DNA of 64,000 nt from Pseudomonas fortuita (GCF_026898135.2 NZ_CP114035.2:5063501-5127500), one strand, 5' to 3'. Positions 45,601 to 53,738 are shown, counted from the first letter of the stretch. Numbers and translations: made by a program. Notes: a model not told the origin generated them from the sequence alone.

Positions 45601-47126
45601 TGGCGAACGATCCGACCCAGCTCAGCGCGGTTACCCACTCCCACCCAAGCTGGCCAGCCCGCATCGAACTGACGTACGACGCCTGTGGCCGGCTCATCGC
45701 CGACAGTATGGGCCGCACCTTGACCTGGAACAGCTCCGACCGCTTGGTACAGGTCGAGCACAGTGGCTCTAGCTGCCATTACCACTACGACGCCAGCGGT
45801 AACCTCTGCGAACGTGAACTGGACCATGGCCGGGTACGCAGTTTTTACAGCGCCGGGCAACTGACCCACGAACAGCACGGTGAGCTGCGCCTGGGGCTGA
45901 TTGGTGACGGCGCCGAAGTGTTTGCCGTGAGCTGCAAGGATGGCGGGGAGTCCACCATCCGCCTGCTTGGCTGCGATGGCCAAGGCACCGTACGGTTGCA
46001 AGTCGACGAGCGACTGCGCCAGTGCCATTACAGCCCGCATGGCGCCGAACCCGAAAACGACCAGCAAGCTCCGTTCGGTTTTGCCGGGCTGCGCCGCGAA
46101 CCGCTGACGGGCTGGTACATCCCTGCCGGCTACCGGCCATACGATCCTGTCCTGATGACCTTCCTCAGCCCCGACAGTGATAGCCCGTTCGACCGTGGTG
46201 GGCTCAATGCCTACGCGTACTGCGCCGGTGATCCGGTCAACCGCATCGACCCCGATGGTCACAGCTGGGTCGGCTGGACGATCGCAGGCGTAGGCCTGGC
46301 GATAGGCGCAGCGGCCGCAATCAGCACGTTGGGCGCCGCCGTGCCCGCCATTGTCGCCCTGTATGGCGGCAGTGCGCTGACCGGCAGTGCGGCGCTGGCA
46401 ATCGGCAATGCCGCACTGAACGCTATCTCCCTGAGCACCGGTATCGCCAGCATGACGATGCAAGCCAGTGGCGCGGACGAAAAAGCCGCCAACGTACTGG
46501 GCTGGATATCACTGGGTACTGGCTTGGCCAGTGCCGTAATCGGTATGGCGCCTGGCTCGACCAAAGTCGCCAGCAAAGCGCTCCGCTCACCTGGCAGGGC
46601 TAATGCCAAGCGTGCGTTCGCCAACCCGATGACGCCCGCCCCCCGGCAGGTACAAAACACCGCCGTGATCTACTCGGCTGACGGCATGGCCAACGACGTT
46701 GCCATGCATTACAACTTCGTGGGGCAAGGTATCCGTGCCTTCGAAACCCACGGCAGCAAGGCTGGCCAGTTGATGAACGGCGCAGGCCAGATGGAAGATG
46801 CCGTACGTGTTGCACTGCGGGAAATCGCACCGCGCCTCGCCGGCATGGCCGACAACCAACCTATCGTCTTGCTGGCCTGTTATGGCGGCAAGAGTGGAGC
46901 AGCACAACGCATCGCCAATGTGCTGCAGCGGCCGGTACATGGCTATGACAGACCCATCTGGGTACATCGTGCCGGTTTCATGCAGTCCCTTGAAGTGACA
47001 GCTCAGACCAGCAATCTACCCAGGCAGCAAATATCAAGATGGCGCCAACTGATGGGCCAGACCGGGCCGTTTTCCGCGACTCCCGACAGAGAGCTGGCGA
47101 CCGGCAGGCTGTATTTTCCTCAATAG
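42615..47126 (+). CDS. RHS-repeat protein, 3' part, with candidate toxin C-terminus
   Basis: The 1503-codon remainder of the RHS gene cut by the IS; native codons resume at 42600 and the first ATG is 42615. More than ten YD repeats are visible (YDRLGRVVC, YDALGRLVSQ, YDTRGRHTR, YDALSRPLSI, YDRRGRLVRY, YDACGRLIAD), which would form the RHS shell. The RHS core (SPDSDSPFDRGGLNAYAYCA, then DPVNRIDPDGH) ends near 46262. The last ~285 residues begin with a hydrophobic stretch and end with a soluble domain holding a His (FETHGSK, 46749) and a Cys (LLACYGG, 46878). No immunity gene follows: the next gene is convergent 33 bases on. Without its N-terminus the product is probably inactive. Confidence 0.85.
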   Translation: MPFADGISTLARIRDETRTLLALETEASELRFVLNPQTAHAATLRALLSNERLSQLYLPDIDQPFEIEYDALNVPGQAQLLLPRRFIGPLGARDIVHWSQDSEGLRMPEGGPLAFLPRVMGWTHTSAGPGSELQRSYQWIGDHNHLGYGSDQAFEWHSGRDNLYQVNSDYQYQMVEEQTDGQGMLLATVERTWDRFHLQVSEVTRRGHCETREQTLYGVDPALSWEEQPAWCQLPHEVSVTYLDHSRPGQSRSESTRYVYDDFGNPLRVLFPSGVEECYEYYPAEGAEGCPADALGRVRFLKKKTVIPVIAKGAAPVLATTYTYQALPSLIEGALPHILVASEQLEGPENRVIEHTRQFYLTTAGTTYGREEKSVVTLDGKCTTTFYSYSATADALVTEVTLQGFENDEENRSSTAHAQSMLTGQTLWERHDSGAITRYEYDRLGRVVCTRSAAGSPYQTQRLARYHLNDEFARQARPNGQYNPVLIEQVDITGRRQRQWLDGEGRVVSIHLEDLDNSPGVFRETSRNQYDALGRLVSQTSLDWLKADNLLTLTRTVRYDDWGHACQVTSLEGIEQHLHHDPITRRSEQWQAAGKLQGPRQVISHNAAGSPVEQQDYDTRGRHTRTLLLLRDGLDRVIEQRIQVEGSPDIVTRLRHDAYSRIIEKHLPDNTVVTWTFAEHSDGHHPQSIAVSSSVGEAQAMSETAWILGRQTFDGLGRQRSVQVAGRTTHYHYRPGQLPPVANTLADGKHVTYRYEPQLGNALLGTAADGEAEQQLTYHATLGIPTNARGGLGSLSWKLTPSGLPLRDSWCLDEVEHTTHWRHSLNGLPVGFTDAAGAEHHRHLDRFGRLQRLEVDGVQTEFSYDALSRPLSITTHDPARARSLTRRISYDTMGREQRSVYTVSDTEGERSITLTLAYSALDQVIQRSINGAEEYFDYDRRGRLVRYRSSADGAPLDPFGNPIVEQRYTFNPLDGYQRVVSTFADGSQDAAEFSYVANDPTQLSAVTHSHPSWPARIELTYDACGRLIADSMGRTLTWNSSDRLVQVEHSGSSCHYHYDASGNLCERELDHGRVRSFYSAGQLTHEQHGELRLGLIGDGAEVFAVSCKDGGESTIRLLGCDGQGTVRLQVDERLRQCHYSPHGAEPENDQQAPFGFAGLRREPLTGWYIPAGYRPYDPVLMTFLSPDSDSPFDRGGLNAYAYCAGDPVNRIDPDGHSWVGWTIAGVGLAIGAAAAISTLGAAVPAIVALYGGSALTGSAALAIGNAALNAISLSTGIASMTMQASGADEKAANVLGWISLGTGLASAVIGMAPGSTKVASKALRSPGRANAKRAFANPMTPAPRQVQNTAVIYSADGMANDVAMHYNFVGQGIRAFETHGSKAGQLMNGAGQMEDAVRVALREIAPRLAGMADNQPIVLLACYGGKSGAAQRIANVLQRPVHGYDRPIWVHRAGFMQSLEVTAQTSNLPRQQISRWRQLMGQTGPFSATPDRELATGRLYFPQ

Positions 47127-47159
47127 CTTACGGCAGCATGCTTCGCCCACGAGCGGGCG

Positions 47160-48098
47160 TCACGGTGGCGCGCGGTCAACGAAAGCATCGGCAAACAACT
47201 GGTTTCGCGGCAACCCGGCAATGAACAAGCGCCGCGCAAACTCCTCGATCCTCCCCGGTGCACCGCATGCCAAGGCCACGGTGTGCCGCGACGACAGGCG
47301 CAAGCCTTGCAGCCAAGCTTGCAGCTGCTCGGCAACGATAAACTCCACGCTCACATTCGGGTGTTCCACAGCCAACGCGGCTAGGGGCGCAGTCAGGTAA
47401 TGCTGCTGCGCCGTCGCCGCCACGTGCATGACCCGGATATCCCCCTGATGCCCTTGACGCAGCGCCTCGCGCAGGATGCCCAATAACGGTGCGAGGCCGG
47501 TACCCGCCGCCAGCAACCATAGCGGCCGCGCGTGCCAGTCCTGCTCATAATGCAGCGCCCCACCCCGCAGCTCACCCAACCGCAGTACGTCGCCAACATC
47601 AAGGCTGCGAGCCTTGTCGCAAAATAAACCAGGCCGCTGGCAGTCGATATGAAATTCGAGAAAGTCGTCTTCGCCCGGCAGGCTTGCCAGTGAATACGGC
47701 CGGGCGATCGAACCGTTCCACAGAAGCACATGCTGCCCGGCTTGATAACGCAGCGCTCGCTCTGGACGCACGCGTAGGCGCAACACATCACCGTACCAGT
47801 CCAGCGCACACACCTGAGCGGGGATGCCGTCCTGCAGAGGGTCGAATACCGCTACGCGCAGGTCCCCCACTACACGGCACTGGCACGCCAGGCGCCAGCC
47901 TTGTGCATGCTTATCCAGCGCCAGTGCCTCAGGCAAGGCATCCGCCGGTTGCCCCTCCAGGCAATGCACCAGGCAAGCATGGCAACTGCCGGCCCGGCAG
48001 CTGTAGGGCACATTCAGGCCGGCCTCGTTCAAGGCATCGAGCAAGTTGCTGCCAGTGGGCACCGCCCAGCGGCGCTCGCCCACGCAAATTTCGGGCAT
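47160..48098 (-). CDS. Ferredoxin-NAD(P)H reductase-type oxidoreductase (2Fe-2S + FAD/NAD)
   Basis: A 312-residue electron-transfer flavoprotein starting MPEICVGERRWAVPTGSNLL. Residues 1-85 form a plant-type [2Fe-2S] domain with cysteines in CRAGSCHACLV and later C71. The FAD domain has RPYSLASLPGEDDFLEFHI, and the NAD domain has LLAAGTGLAPLLGILREAL and ACGAPGRIEEFARR. This is the layout of CDP-6-deoxyglucoseen reductase and of reductases of ring-hydroxylating oxygenases. Its partner oxygenase or dehydratase is not in the window. It converges on the RHS gene and diverges from the fumarase. Confidence 0.85.
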   Translation of the reverse strand: MPEICVGERRWAVPTGSNLLDALNEAGLNVPYSCRAGSCHACLVHCLEGQPADALPEALALDKHAQGWRLACQCRVVGDLRVAVFDPLQDGIPAQVCALDWYGDVLRLRVRPERALRYQAGQHVLLWNGSIARPYSLASLPGEDDFLEFHIDCQRPGLFCDKARSLDVGDVLRLGELRGGALHYEQDWHARPLWLLAAGTGLAPLLGILREALRQGHQGDIRVMHVAATAQQHYLTAPLAALAVEHPNVSVEFIVAEQLQAWLQGLRLSSRHTVALACGAPGRIEEFARRLFIAGLPRNQLFADAFVDRAPP

Positions 48099-48374
48099 TG
48101 TCAGCTCTCTCTCCTGGCGCTTTATTTTGCCGGGCCCGCTTTGCGGCCCCCGTCAAGCATCCTATCTCTCGACCGAGACAGCAAGAACAGTGCCTGCCCG
48201 CTGCCGACCATCGTCCAGACCGGCCGAAGGTGTGCCCGGGACGGATGCGCGCTATACTGCCGCGCCTTTTTCCGTCGGCCTGACCTGCCGGCGCCTTGCA
48301 AGGCGTTTCGACATGCTGGTCGGCACCGTCGAGCGTCTTTATGAATGTTCCCGTCTTTAAGAGGAGCGCGCTGC

Positions 48375-49898
48375 ATGACCGTGATCAAGCAAGACGACCT
48401 GATTCAGAGCGTCGCCGACGCCCTGCAATTCATCTCGTACTACCACCCCGTCGATTTCATCCAGGCGATGCACGAGGCCTATCTGCGTGAAGAATCGCCT
48501 GCTGCGCGCGATTCCATCGCCCAGATCCTGATCAACTCGCGCATGTGCGCCACCGGCCACCGCCCGATCTGCCAGGACACCGGGATCGTCACCGTGTTCG
48601 TGCGCGTCGGTATGGACGTTCGCTGGGATGGCGCCACCCTGAGCGTCGACGACATGATCAACGAAGGTGTGCGCCGCGCCTACAATCTGCCCGAAAACGT
48701 CTTGCGCGCCTCTATCCTGGCCGACCCGGCCGGTGCTCGCAAGAACACCAAGGACAACACCCCGGCAGTCATCCACTACTCGATCGTCCCTGGCGACAAA
48801 GTCGAAGTCGATGTGGCAGCCAAAGGTGGCGGTTCGGAAAACAAGTCGAAGATGGCCATGCTCAACCCGTCCGACTCGATCGTCGACTGGGTGCTGAAGA
48901 CCGTCCCGACCATGGGCGCTGGCTGGTGCCCGCCTGGCATGCTCGGCATCGGCATCGGCGGTACCGCCGAGAAGGCCGCCGTCATGGCCAAGGAAGTGTT
49001 GATGGAATCCATCGACATCCACGAACTGAAAGCGCGTGGCCCGCAGAACCGCCTGGAAGAAATCCGCCTGGAGCTGTTCGAGAAGGTCAACCAACTGGGC
49101 ATCGGCGCCCAGGGCCTGGGTGGCCTTACCACCGTGCTCGACGTCAAGATCATGGACTACCCGACCCACGCCGCGTCGCTGCCGGTGTGCATGATCCCCA
49201 ACTGCGCCGCCACCCGTCACGCCCACTTCGTGCTCGATGGCTCCGGCCCGGCCGAGCTGGAAGCGCCATCGCTGGACGCCTACCCGGAAATCGTCTGGGA
49301 AGCCGGCCCAAGTGCCCGCCGCGTCAACCTCGACGACATCACCCCTGAAGAAGTCGCCAGCTGGAAACCGGGCGAGACCATTCTGCTCAACGGCAAAATG
49401 CTCACCGGCCGCGACGCCGCACACAAGCGCATGGTCGAAATGCTCAACCGTGGCGAAGCGCTGCCGGTGGACCTGAAAGGCCGCTTCATCTACTACGTAG
49501 GCCCGGTTGACCCGGTCGGTGACGAAGTGGTGGGCCCTGCAGGCCCGACCACCGCCACCCGCATGGACAAGTTCACCCGCCAGATCCTCGAGCAAACCGG
49601 CCTGCTGGGCATGATCGGCAAGTCCGAGCGTGGCCCGACCGCCATCGAAGCGATCAAGGACAACAAGGCCGTGTACCTGATGGCCGTTGGCGGCGCTGCC
49701 TACCTGGTGGCCCAGGCCATCCGCAAGTCCAAGGTCCTGGCCTTCGCCGAGCTGGGCATGGAAGCGATCTACGAGTTCGAGGTCAAGGACATGCCGGTTA
49801 CCGTCGCGGTAGACAGCAATGGTGAATCGGTGCACATCACAGGCCCTGCCCTGTGGCAGAGCAAGATCGCCGAAAGCCTGGCAGTAGAAGTTAAGTGA
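48375..49898 (+). CDS. Class I fumarate hydratase (4Fe-4S)
   Basis: A 507-residue iron-sulfur fumarase starting MTVIKQDDLIQSVADALQFI. It interconverts fumarate and L-malate in the TCA cycle. The three cysteines that hold the [4Fe-4S] cluster are Cys66 (RPICQDTG), Cys185 (GAGWCPPGML) and Cys277 (IPNCAATRH). The C-terminal beta domain has YYVGPVDPVGDEVVGPAGPT and ATRMDKFTRQILEQTGLLGM. GAGGAG lies nine bases before the ATG. A TATACT element at 48253-48258 may be its -10. From memory it corresponds to KT2440 PP_0897. Confidence 0.95.
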   Translation: MTVIKQDDLIQSVADALQFISYYHPVDFIQAMHEAYLREESPAARDSIAQILINSRMCATGHRPICQDTGIVTVFVRVGMDVRWDGATLSVDDMINEGVRRAYNLPENVLRASILADPAGARKNTKDNTPAVIHYSIVPGDKVEVDVAAKGGGSENKSKMAMLNPSDSIVDWVLKTVPTMGAGWCPPGMLGIGIGGTAEKAAVMAKEVLMESIDIHELKARGPQNRLEEIRLELFEKVNQLGIGAQGLGGLTTVLDVKIMDYPTHAASLPVCMIPNCAATRHAHFVLDGSGPAELEAPSLDAYPEIVWEAGPSARRVNLDDITPEEVASWKPGETILLNGKMLTGRDAAHKRMVEMLNRGEALPVDLKGRFIYYVGPVDPVGDEVVGPAGPTTATRMDKFTRQILEQTGLLGMIGKSERGPTAIEAIKDNKAVYLMAVGGAAYLVAQAIRKSKVLAFAELGMEAIYEFEVKDMPVTVAVDSNGESVHITGPALWQSKIAESLAVEVK

Positions 49899-49957
49899 GG
49901 CAGCCTTGAGGCTTGAGTAACCGTTTCTCGAAGGTCGGTTGCTCGCGATTGAAACCA

Positions 49958-49997
49958 ACACCCTGCGATGGCTACGCTTTCGCAGGGTGTTTTTTTT
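49958..49997 (+). terminator. Terminator after the fumarase gene
   Basis: 10-base arms ACACCCTGCG and CGCAGGGTGT around a 13-base loop, followed by at least seven T. Confidence 0.92.
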
Positions 49998-50070
49998 GTC
50001 CAGGGCATAGGCAAAAAATCGCCGTTTCAGTGTTGCTGCAACAGGGGGCAAACGCTGAACTGATTCATTT

Positions 50071-51117
50071 ATGTACCATCCGGTAGCGATTGGAATGGCT
50101 TTAACTGGGCACTCCCCCATCAACGAGTGTCTCAAAATGAAAGGGTTCAAGCTCGACAACCAATGGCTCACCCGCTTTCGCCTGGATATCACCTCAAGCT
50201 CCAATCGCCTTTATGCCAATGGTCGGCAGCAAGTGGAAGTGACTGTCACCCTGGAGCCACGTAAAGGGGAAACCCTCAGCGAAGAGAGCCTCAATAGCCT
50301 GTCGCTGGTGTTAATTGATGAAGACGGCGAACCACGCCTGCTGGATCACCCCGACCTGTTTGCGTCCAAGGCGCGCGATAAACGGTTTGTTTATCATGCC
50401 GCCTACGGAGGCGCCCCCAGCGCGCTCACCGAAAAAACCGCAAACAGCATTCGCCGCATCTTCTACGTCACGTCCCAACGCCCTGGCGGCACGCTCACCC
50501 AGATCTACGCATTAATGTTGAAAGATGAGAATACCTACGCCATAACCAACACCAGCCCCTTCGTGTCATCGGTGGTCATTGAGTCCATCACGCCACCGCC
50601 ACCGCACGACAAGGTGTTCCACCTTGAGCCGGGCACGCCCTTCAAATACAAGTCGAACAATGCCGATAGCCATTGGGACGACGAAGTCGAAGAGACAGTC
50701 AGCTATTTTGGTTTTGCCGATCCCAAACTCATCATGGTAGAGAGCACCGCACTGGAGACGCCCTCGAACACGCCATTTTATGAGCGGCACAATCATGACC
50801 CCGCGCTTATCTCATTCCAGCTGACTAACGACTACAGCCAAGAGGCAACAGTAACAGCCCTGGGGGTGGGAGAAGCGTTCGAGGCAGTCTCCCCTGATTC
50901 AGGCGAAGCCTATGTACAGCGCCCTAACCACATGACACTTCATCATTACTACAGACGCTTTTACGCAAAGCATTACAACTCGCTCAATGAAGCGCCCAGT
51001 GTGTGGCTGCTACTCGACCAACACGGCAACCCGTACCACGTCGAATTCCTCGTCAGCAATGGCGGCCACGCACTGAAATACCATGTCAGCGAAAGCAAGC
51101 TGGACATTGGCCCCTGA
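50071..51117 (+). CDS. Unrecognised hypothetical protein, possible Ig-like N-terminus
   Basis: A frame of up to 348 residues. The first ATG is 50071, but ATG 50137 (MKGFKLDNQWLTRFRLDITS) may be the true start; neither has a convincing ribosome site. The stretch SNRLYANGRQQVEVTVTLEP resembles the first strand of bacterial Ig-like or invasin domains, and the rest is beta-rich with several histidines (HNHDPALISF, MTLHHYYRRF). There is no signal peptide. Base use is more AT-rich than in its neighbours, which suggests transfer. Function unknown; proximity to the RHS locus raises a link to toxin delivery or surface binding, but this is only positional. Confidence 0.7.
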   Translation: MYHPVAIGMALTGHSPINECLKMKGFKLDNQWLTRFRLDITSSSNRLYANGRQQVEVTVTLEPRKGETLSEESLNSLSLVLIDEDGEPRLLDHPDLFASKARDKRFVYHAAYGGAPSALTEKTANSIRRIFYVTSQRPGGTLTQIYALMLKDENTYAITNTSPFVSSVVIESITPPPPHDKVFHLEPGTPFKYKSNNADSHWDDEVEETVSYFGFADPKLIMVESTALETPSNTPFYERHNHDPALISFQLTNDYSQEATVTALGVGEAFEAVSPDSGEAYVQRPNHMTLHHYYRRFYAKHYNSLNEAPSVWLLLDQHGNPYHVEFLVSNGGHALKYHVSESKLDIGP

Positions 51118-51125
51118 CGACAGAT

Positions 51126-51716
51126 TCATACCATCAGTGCCTTCATCCAGAACGACATGATTTTCTCGGAAGTGACCTGCTCACCCAGGTCGCGCCAGGC
51201 ACACGTGGTGCGTAACGACGGCTCGTGCAAAAAACCCCGGTTGCGCCAGAAACCCTGCAAGGGTTTGTAACCGGCGGGGCGCCTTGGATGCACGCCCGGG
51301 CGCTCGACGGCACAGAAAACGCAGTAATCGAACGCGGCAAGTGTGTGCGCATAGGATTCACGCTCGATAAAAAAACGCACCCCGAGGCCTTGCCCGCGGT
51401 ACTGCGGCAGGACAAACGACTCACCGAACAGATAGACGCTCGCAGGATCGCGGCCCTGAGCCCGGAACAGCTGAAGGAATTCAGGAGCTCCATCCATCAG
51501 CGGCAAAGCGGTTGAGGCTCCGACTACCTGGCCGTCGTCCACGGCCAGCACGACCAGGCTGCGCCCGGAGCGGACATGGCTGGCCAGATAGTCGACGTCA
51601 GAGTCCGGGCTGCCGTCGTACAGGTAGGGAAATTCGCGCATTACGGCCAGGCGCAGGCGAGCGAGGTCATCGATGTATGGCGCGATAGCGGCGCCGTGCA
51701 ACAGGCGTATTTCCAT
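51126..51716 (-). CDS. GNAT-family N-acetyltransferase
   Basis: A 196-residue acetyltransferase starting MEIRLLHGAAIAPYIDDLAR. The GNAT fold is recognisable: LVVLAVDDGQVVGASTALPL (strand 4 region) and FVLPQYRGQGLGVRFFIERE, which contains the acetyl-CoA-binding Q/R-x-x-G-x-G/A motif (QYRGQGLG). The substrate is not evident. It converges with the hypothetical gene at 50071, with only eight bases between the stops. Confidence 0.85.
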   Translation of the reverse strand: MEIRLLHGAAIAPYIDDLARLRLAVMREFPYLYDGSPDSDVDYLASHVRSGRSLVVLAVDDGQVVGASTALPLMDGAPEFLQLFRAQGRDPASVYLFGESFVLPQYRGQGLGVRFFIERESYAHTLAAFDYCVFCAVERPGVHPRRPAGYKPLQGFWRNRGFLHEPSLRTTCAWRDLGEQVTSEKIMSFWMKALMV

Positions 51717-51831
51717 GCTTGGCGGTCGTTTTGTCGATGTGGATGACGCGCTCGGCTAAGCCGGGCTTGAGGGGAAACCCTATCATCCGAGGCAACGACC
51801 CGCCTTTTCCATACACGACAGGTACTGTTCC

Positions 51832-51935
51832 ATGACCGCTACCGAGCGGGTAAATGCCTACTAGGCCGCGTTCAACGCCGGCGGCAGTCGCGCGGTGGCG
51901 GCGTTCACCGTGCATGGCGAATACCGGGTTCCCCC
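51832..51935 (+). pseudogene. Remnant of a SnoaL/ketosteroid-isomerase-like gene
   Basis: After an ATG at 51832 the translation reads MTATERVNAY, a stop (TAG at 51862), then AAFNAGGSRAVAAFTVHGEY. The first part matches the N-terminus of the ketosteroid isomerase-related family (…AYYAAFNAGD…, recalled from memory). The second part matches its middle (…RAAAEFTVHGEY…). This implies a stop mutation and an internal deletion of roughly 50 codons, and the 3' end is lost before the DJ-1 gene. Only about 35 codons remain. Confidence 0.5.
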
Positions 51936-51949
51936 GCGAAGACGCCGTA

Positions 51950-52528
51950 TCAGGCAATACGGGTGCCCAGCACCTTCAGAAATGCCGCCAGCCAAGCCGG
52001 GTGCGCTGGCCACGCCGGTGCGGTCACCAGGTTGCCATCCACATGGGCCTGGTCCACGGCGATATCGATGAACGTGCCGCCCGCCAGACGCACTTCCGGG
52101 GCACACGCCGGATACGCGCTGCATTCGCGCCCCTCCAGCACACCCGCCGCCGCCAGCAGCTGGGCACCATGGCACACCGCCGCAATCGGCTTGCCAGCCT
52201 GGTCAAAAGCCCGCACCAGCGCCAGCACTTTTTCATCCAGGCGCAAATACTCCGGCGCACGGCCACCCGGGATCAGCAGGGCGTCGTAACTCTCGGGCCG
52301 CACCCGCACAAAGTCATAATTCAAGGCAAAGTTGTGCCCCGGCTTTTCGCTGTAGGTCTGCTCACCCTCAAAATCATGGATGGCAGTGCGCACTGTCTGC
52401 CCCGCCAGTTTCTCCGGGCACACCGCGTGCACCGTGTGGCCCACCATGCTCAAGGCCTGAAACGGCACCATCGCCTCGTAATCCTCGACGTAGTCGCCTA
52501 CCAGCATAAGAATCTTCTTCGCCGTCAT
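51950..52528 (-). CDS. DJ-1/PfpI-family protein
   Basis: A 192-residue protein starting [20 protein letters not shown]. The conserved glutamate near residue 15-18 (VEDYE) and the nucleophile-elbow cysteine in [17 protein letters not shown] are both present, with [20 protein letters not shown] before it. PfpI-type members act as peptidases, glyoxalases/deglycases or chaperones. AAGGAG lies upstream of the ATG at 52528. The gene precedes no obvious partner; a phospholipase D gene lies upstream on the same strand. Confidence 0.87.
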   Translation of the reverse strand: MTAKKILMLVGDYVEDYEAMVPFQALSMVGHTVHAVCPEKLAGQTVRTAIHDFEGEQTYSEKPGHNFALNYDFVRVRPESYDALLIPGGRAPEYLRLDEKVLALVRAFDQAGKPIAAVCHGAQLLAAAGVLEGRECSAYPACAPEVRLAGGTFIDIAVDQAHVDGNLVTAPAWPAHPAWLAAFLKVLGTRIA

Positions 52529-52579
52529 CGCACCCACTCCTTCGGTTAACCGTAAACAGTCAATGCACGATAGCCGCTG

Positions 52580-53737
52580 TCAGTCACGGCGGTCGAGCAC
52601 GTTGACTACCAGTCGGTCGATCCAGCCCCAGATTCGTTGTTTAACCCGGCGCCACAGGGGGCGGGCATGCCAGTGGTCGAGGTCGACTTCCTCGCTCAAG
52701 GCAAAGTCGCGCTCGAAGCTGGCCACCACCGCGGCCGTCAACGGCGGGTCCAGCGCCTCAATGTTGGCCTCAAGGTTGAACCGCAGGTTCCAGTGGTCGA
52801 AGTTGCACGAACCGACGCTGACCCAGTCGTCCACTACAACCATCTTCAGGTGCAGGAAGCACGGTTGGTACTCGAAAATCCGCACACCGGCGCGCAGCAG
52901 GCGGGGGTAGTAGCGGTGCCCGGCGTAGCGGACCGACGGGTGGTCAGTGCGTGGGCCGGTCAGCAACAGCCGCACGTCAAGCCCCTTGCTGGCAGCACGG
53001 CGCAAAGAACGGCGCACGCTCCAGGTCGGCAGAAAGTATGGCGTGGCCAGCCATACCCGCTGCTTGCCACTGTTCAGCGCCCGCACCAGCGAATGCAGGA
53101 TGTCCTGATGCTGGCGGGCGTCGGCATAAGCTACCCGCCCCATGCCCTGGCCCTGCGCAGGCACCTTGGGCAAACGGGGCAGGCCGAAGCCCTCGGCAGG
53201 GCGCCAGGCGGTGCGGCGGTTGTTGGCGCCCCACTGGCGGTCGAACAGCAACTGCCAGTCGGTTACCACCGGCCCCTGAATCTGCACCATCACCTCATGC
53301 CATTCGCTGGTCGCGTCGCCCGGGGTCCAGAACTCGTCGGTAACCCCTGTGCCGCCCACCACCGCCCAGCGTTCGTCCACCAGCAGCAGCTTGCGGTGGT
53401 CGCGGTACAGGTTGCGCAAGCCGCGCTTCCAGCGCAGACGGTTATACCAGCGCAGGTACACACCAGCCTCCAGCAAGCGTTGGCGCAGGGCGCTGTTGAA
53501 GGCCAGCGAGCCATAATCATCGAACAGGCAGCGCACCCGCACGCCACGCCGTGCGGCCTGCTCCAGCGCCTCGACCACCGCCTCGGCACAGGCGCCAGCC
53601 TCGACCAGGTACAGCTCCAGGTCAACCTGGAACTCGGCACGCACGATGGCTGCGAGCATGCGCGGAAAGAACTCGGGGCCGTCGATCAGCAGTTCGAACT
53701 GGTTGCCATCCCGCCAGGGGAAGACCGGGCCCGGCAT
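52580..53737 (-). CDS. Phospholipase D/cardiolipin synthase-like protein (ClsB-type)
   Basis: A 385-residue PLD-superfamily enzyme with two HKD motifs: DHRKLLLVDERWAVVGGTGV (first half) and FLHLKMVVVDDWVSVGSCNF (second half), each with H-x-K-x4-D. Length and the absence of N-terminal membrane segments fit ClsB/YbhO, which makes cardiolipin or phosphatidyl-alcohols. The C-terminal basic, amphipathic stretch (WRRVKQRIWGWIDRLVV) may bind the membrane. The start is one base after the YceI gene's stop, so the two are co-transcribed. Confidence 0.88.
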   Translation of the reverse strand: MPGPVFPWRDGNQFELLIDGPEFFPRMLAAIVRAEFQVDLELYLVEAGACAEAVVEALEQAARRGVRVRCLFDDYGSLAFNSALRQRLLEAGVYLRWYNRLRWKRGLRNLYRDHRKLLLVDERWAVVGGTGVTDEFWTPGDATSEWHEVMVQIQGPVVTDWQLLFDRQWGANNRRTAWRPAEGFGLPRLPKVPAQGQGMGRVAYADARQHQDILHSLVRALNSGKQRVWLATPYFLPTWSVRRSLRRAASKGLDVRLLLTGPRTDHPSVRYAGHRYYPRLLRAGVRIFEYQPCFLHLKMVVVDDWVSVGSCNFDHWNLRFNLEANIEALDPPLTAAVVASFERDFALSEEVDLDHWHARPLWRRVKQRIWGWIDRLVVNVLDRRD

Positions 53738-53738
53738 G

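Noticed and set aside
48357..50204. Minus-strand open frame of 615 codons over fumarase
   Set aside because: Fully antisense to the fumarase, which has all three cluster cysteines, and it runs through the fumarase terminator.
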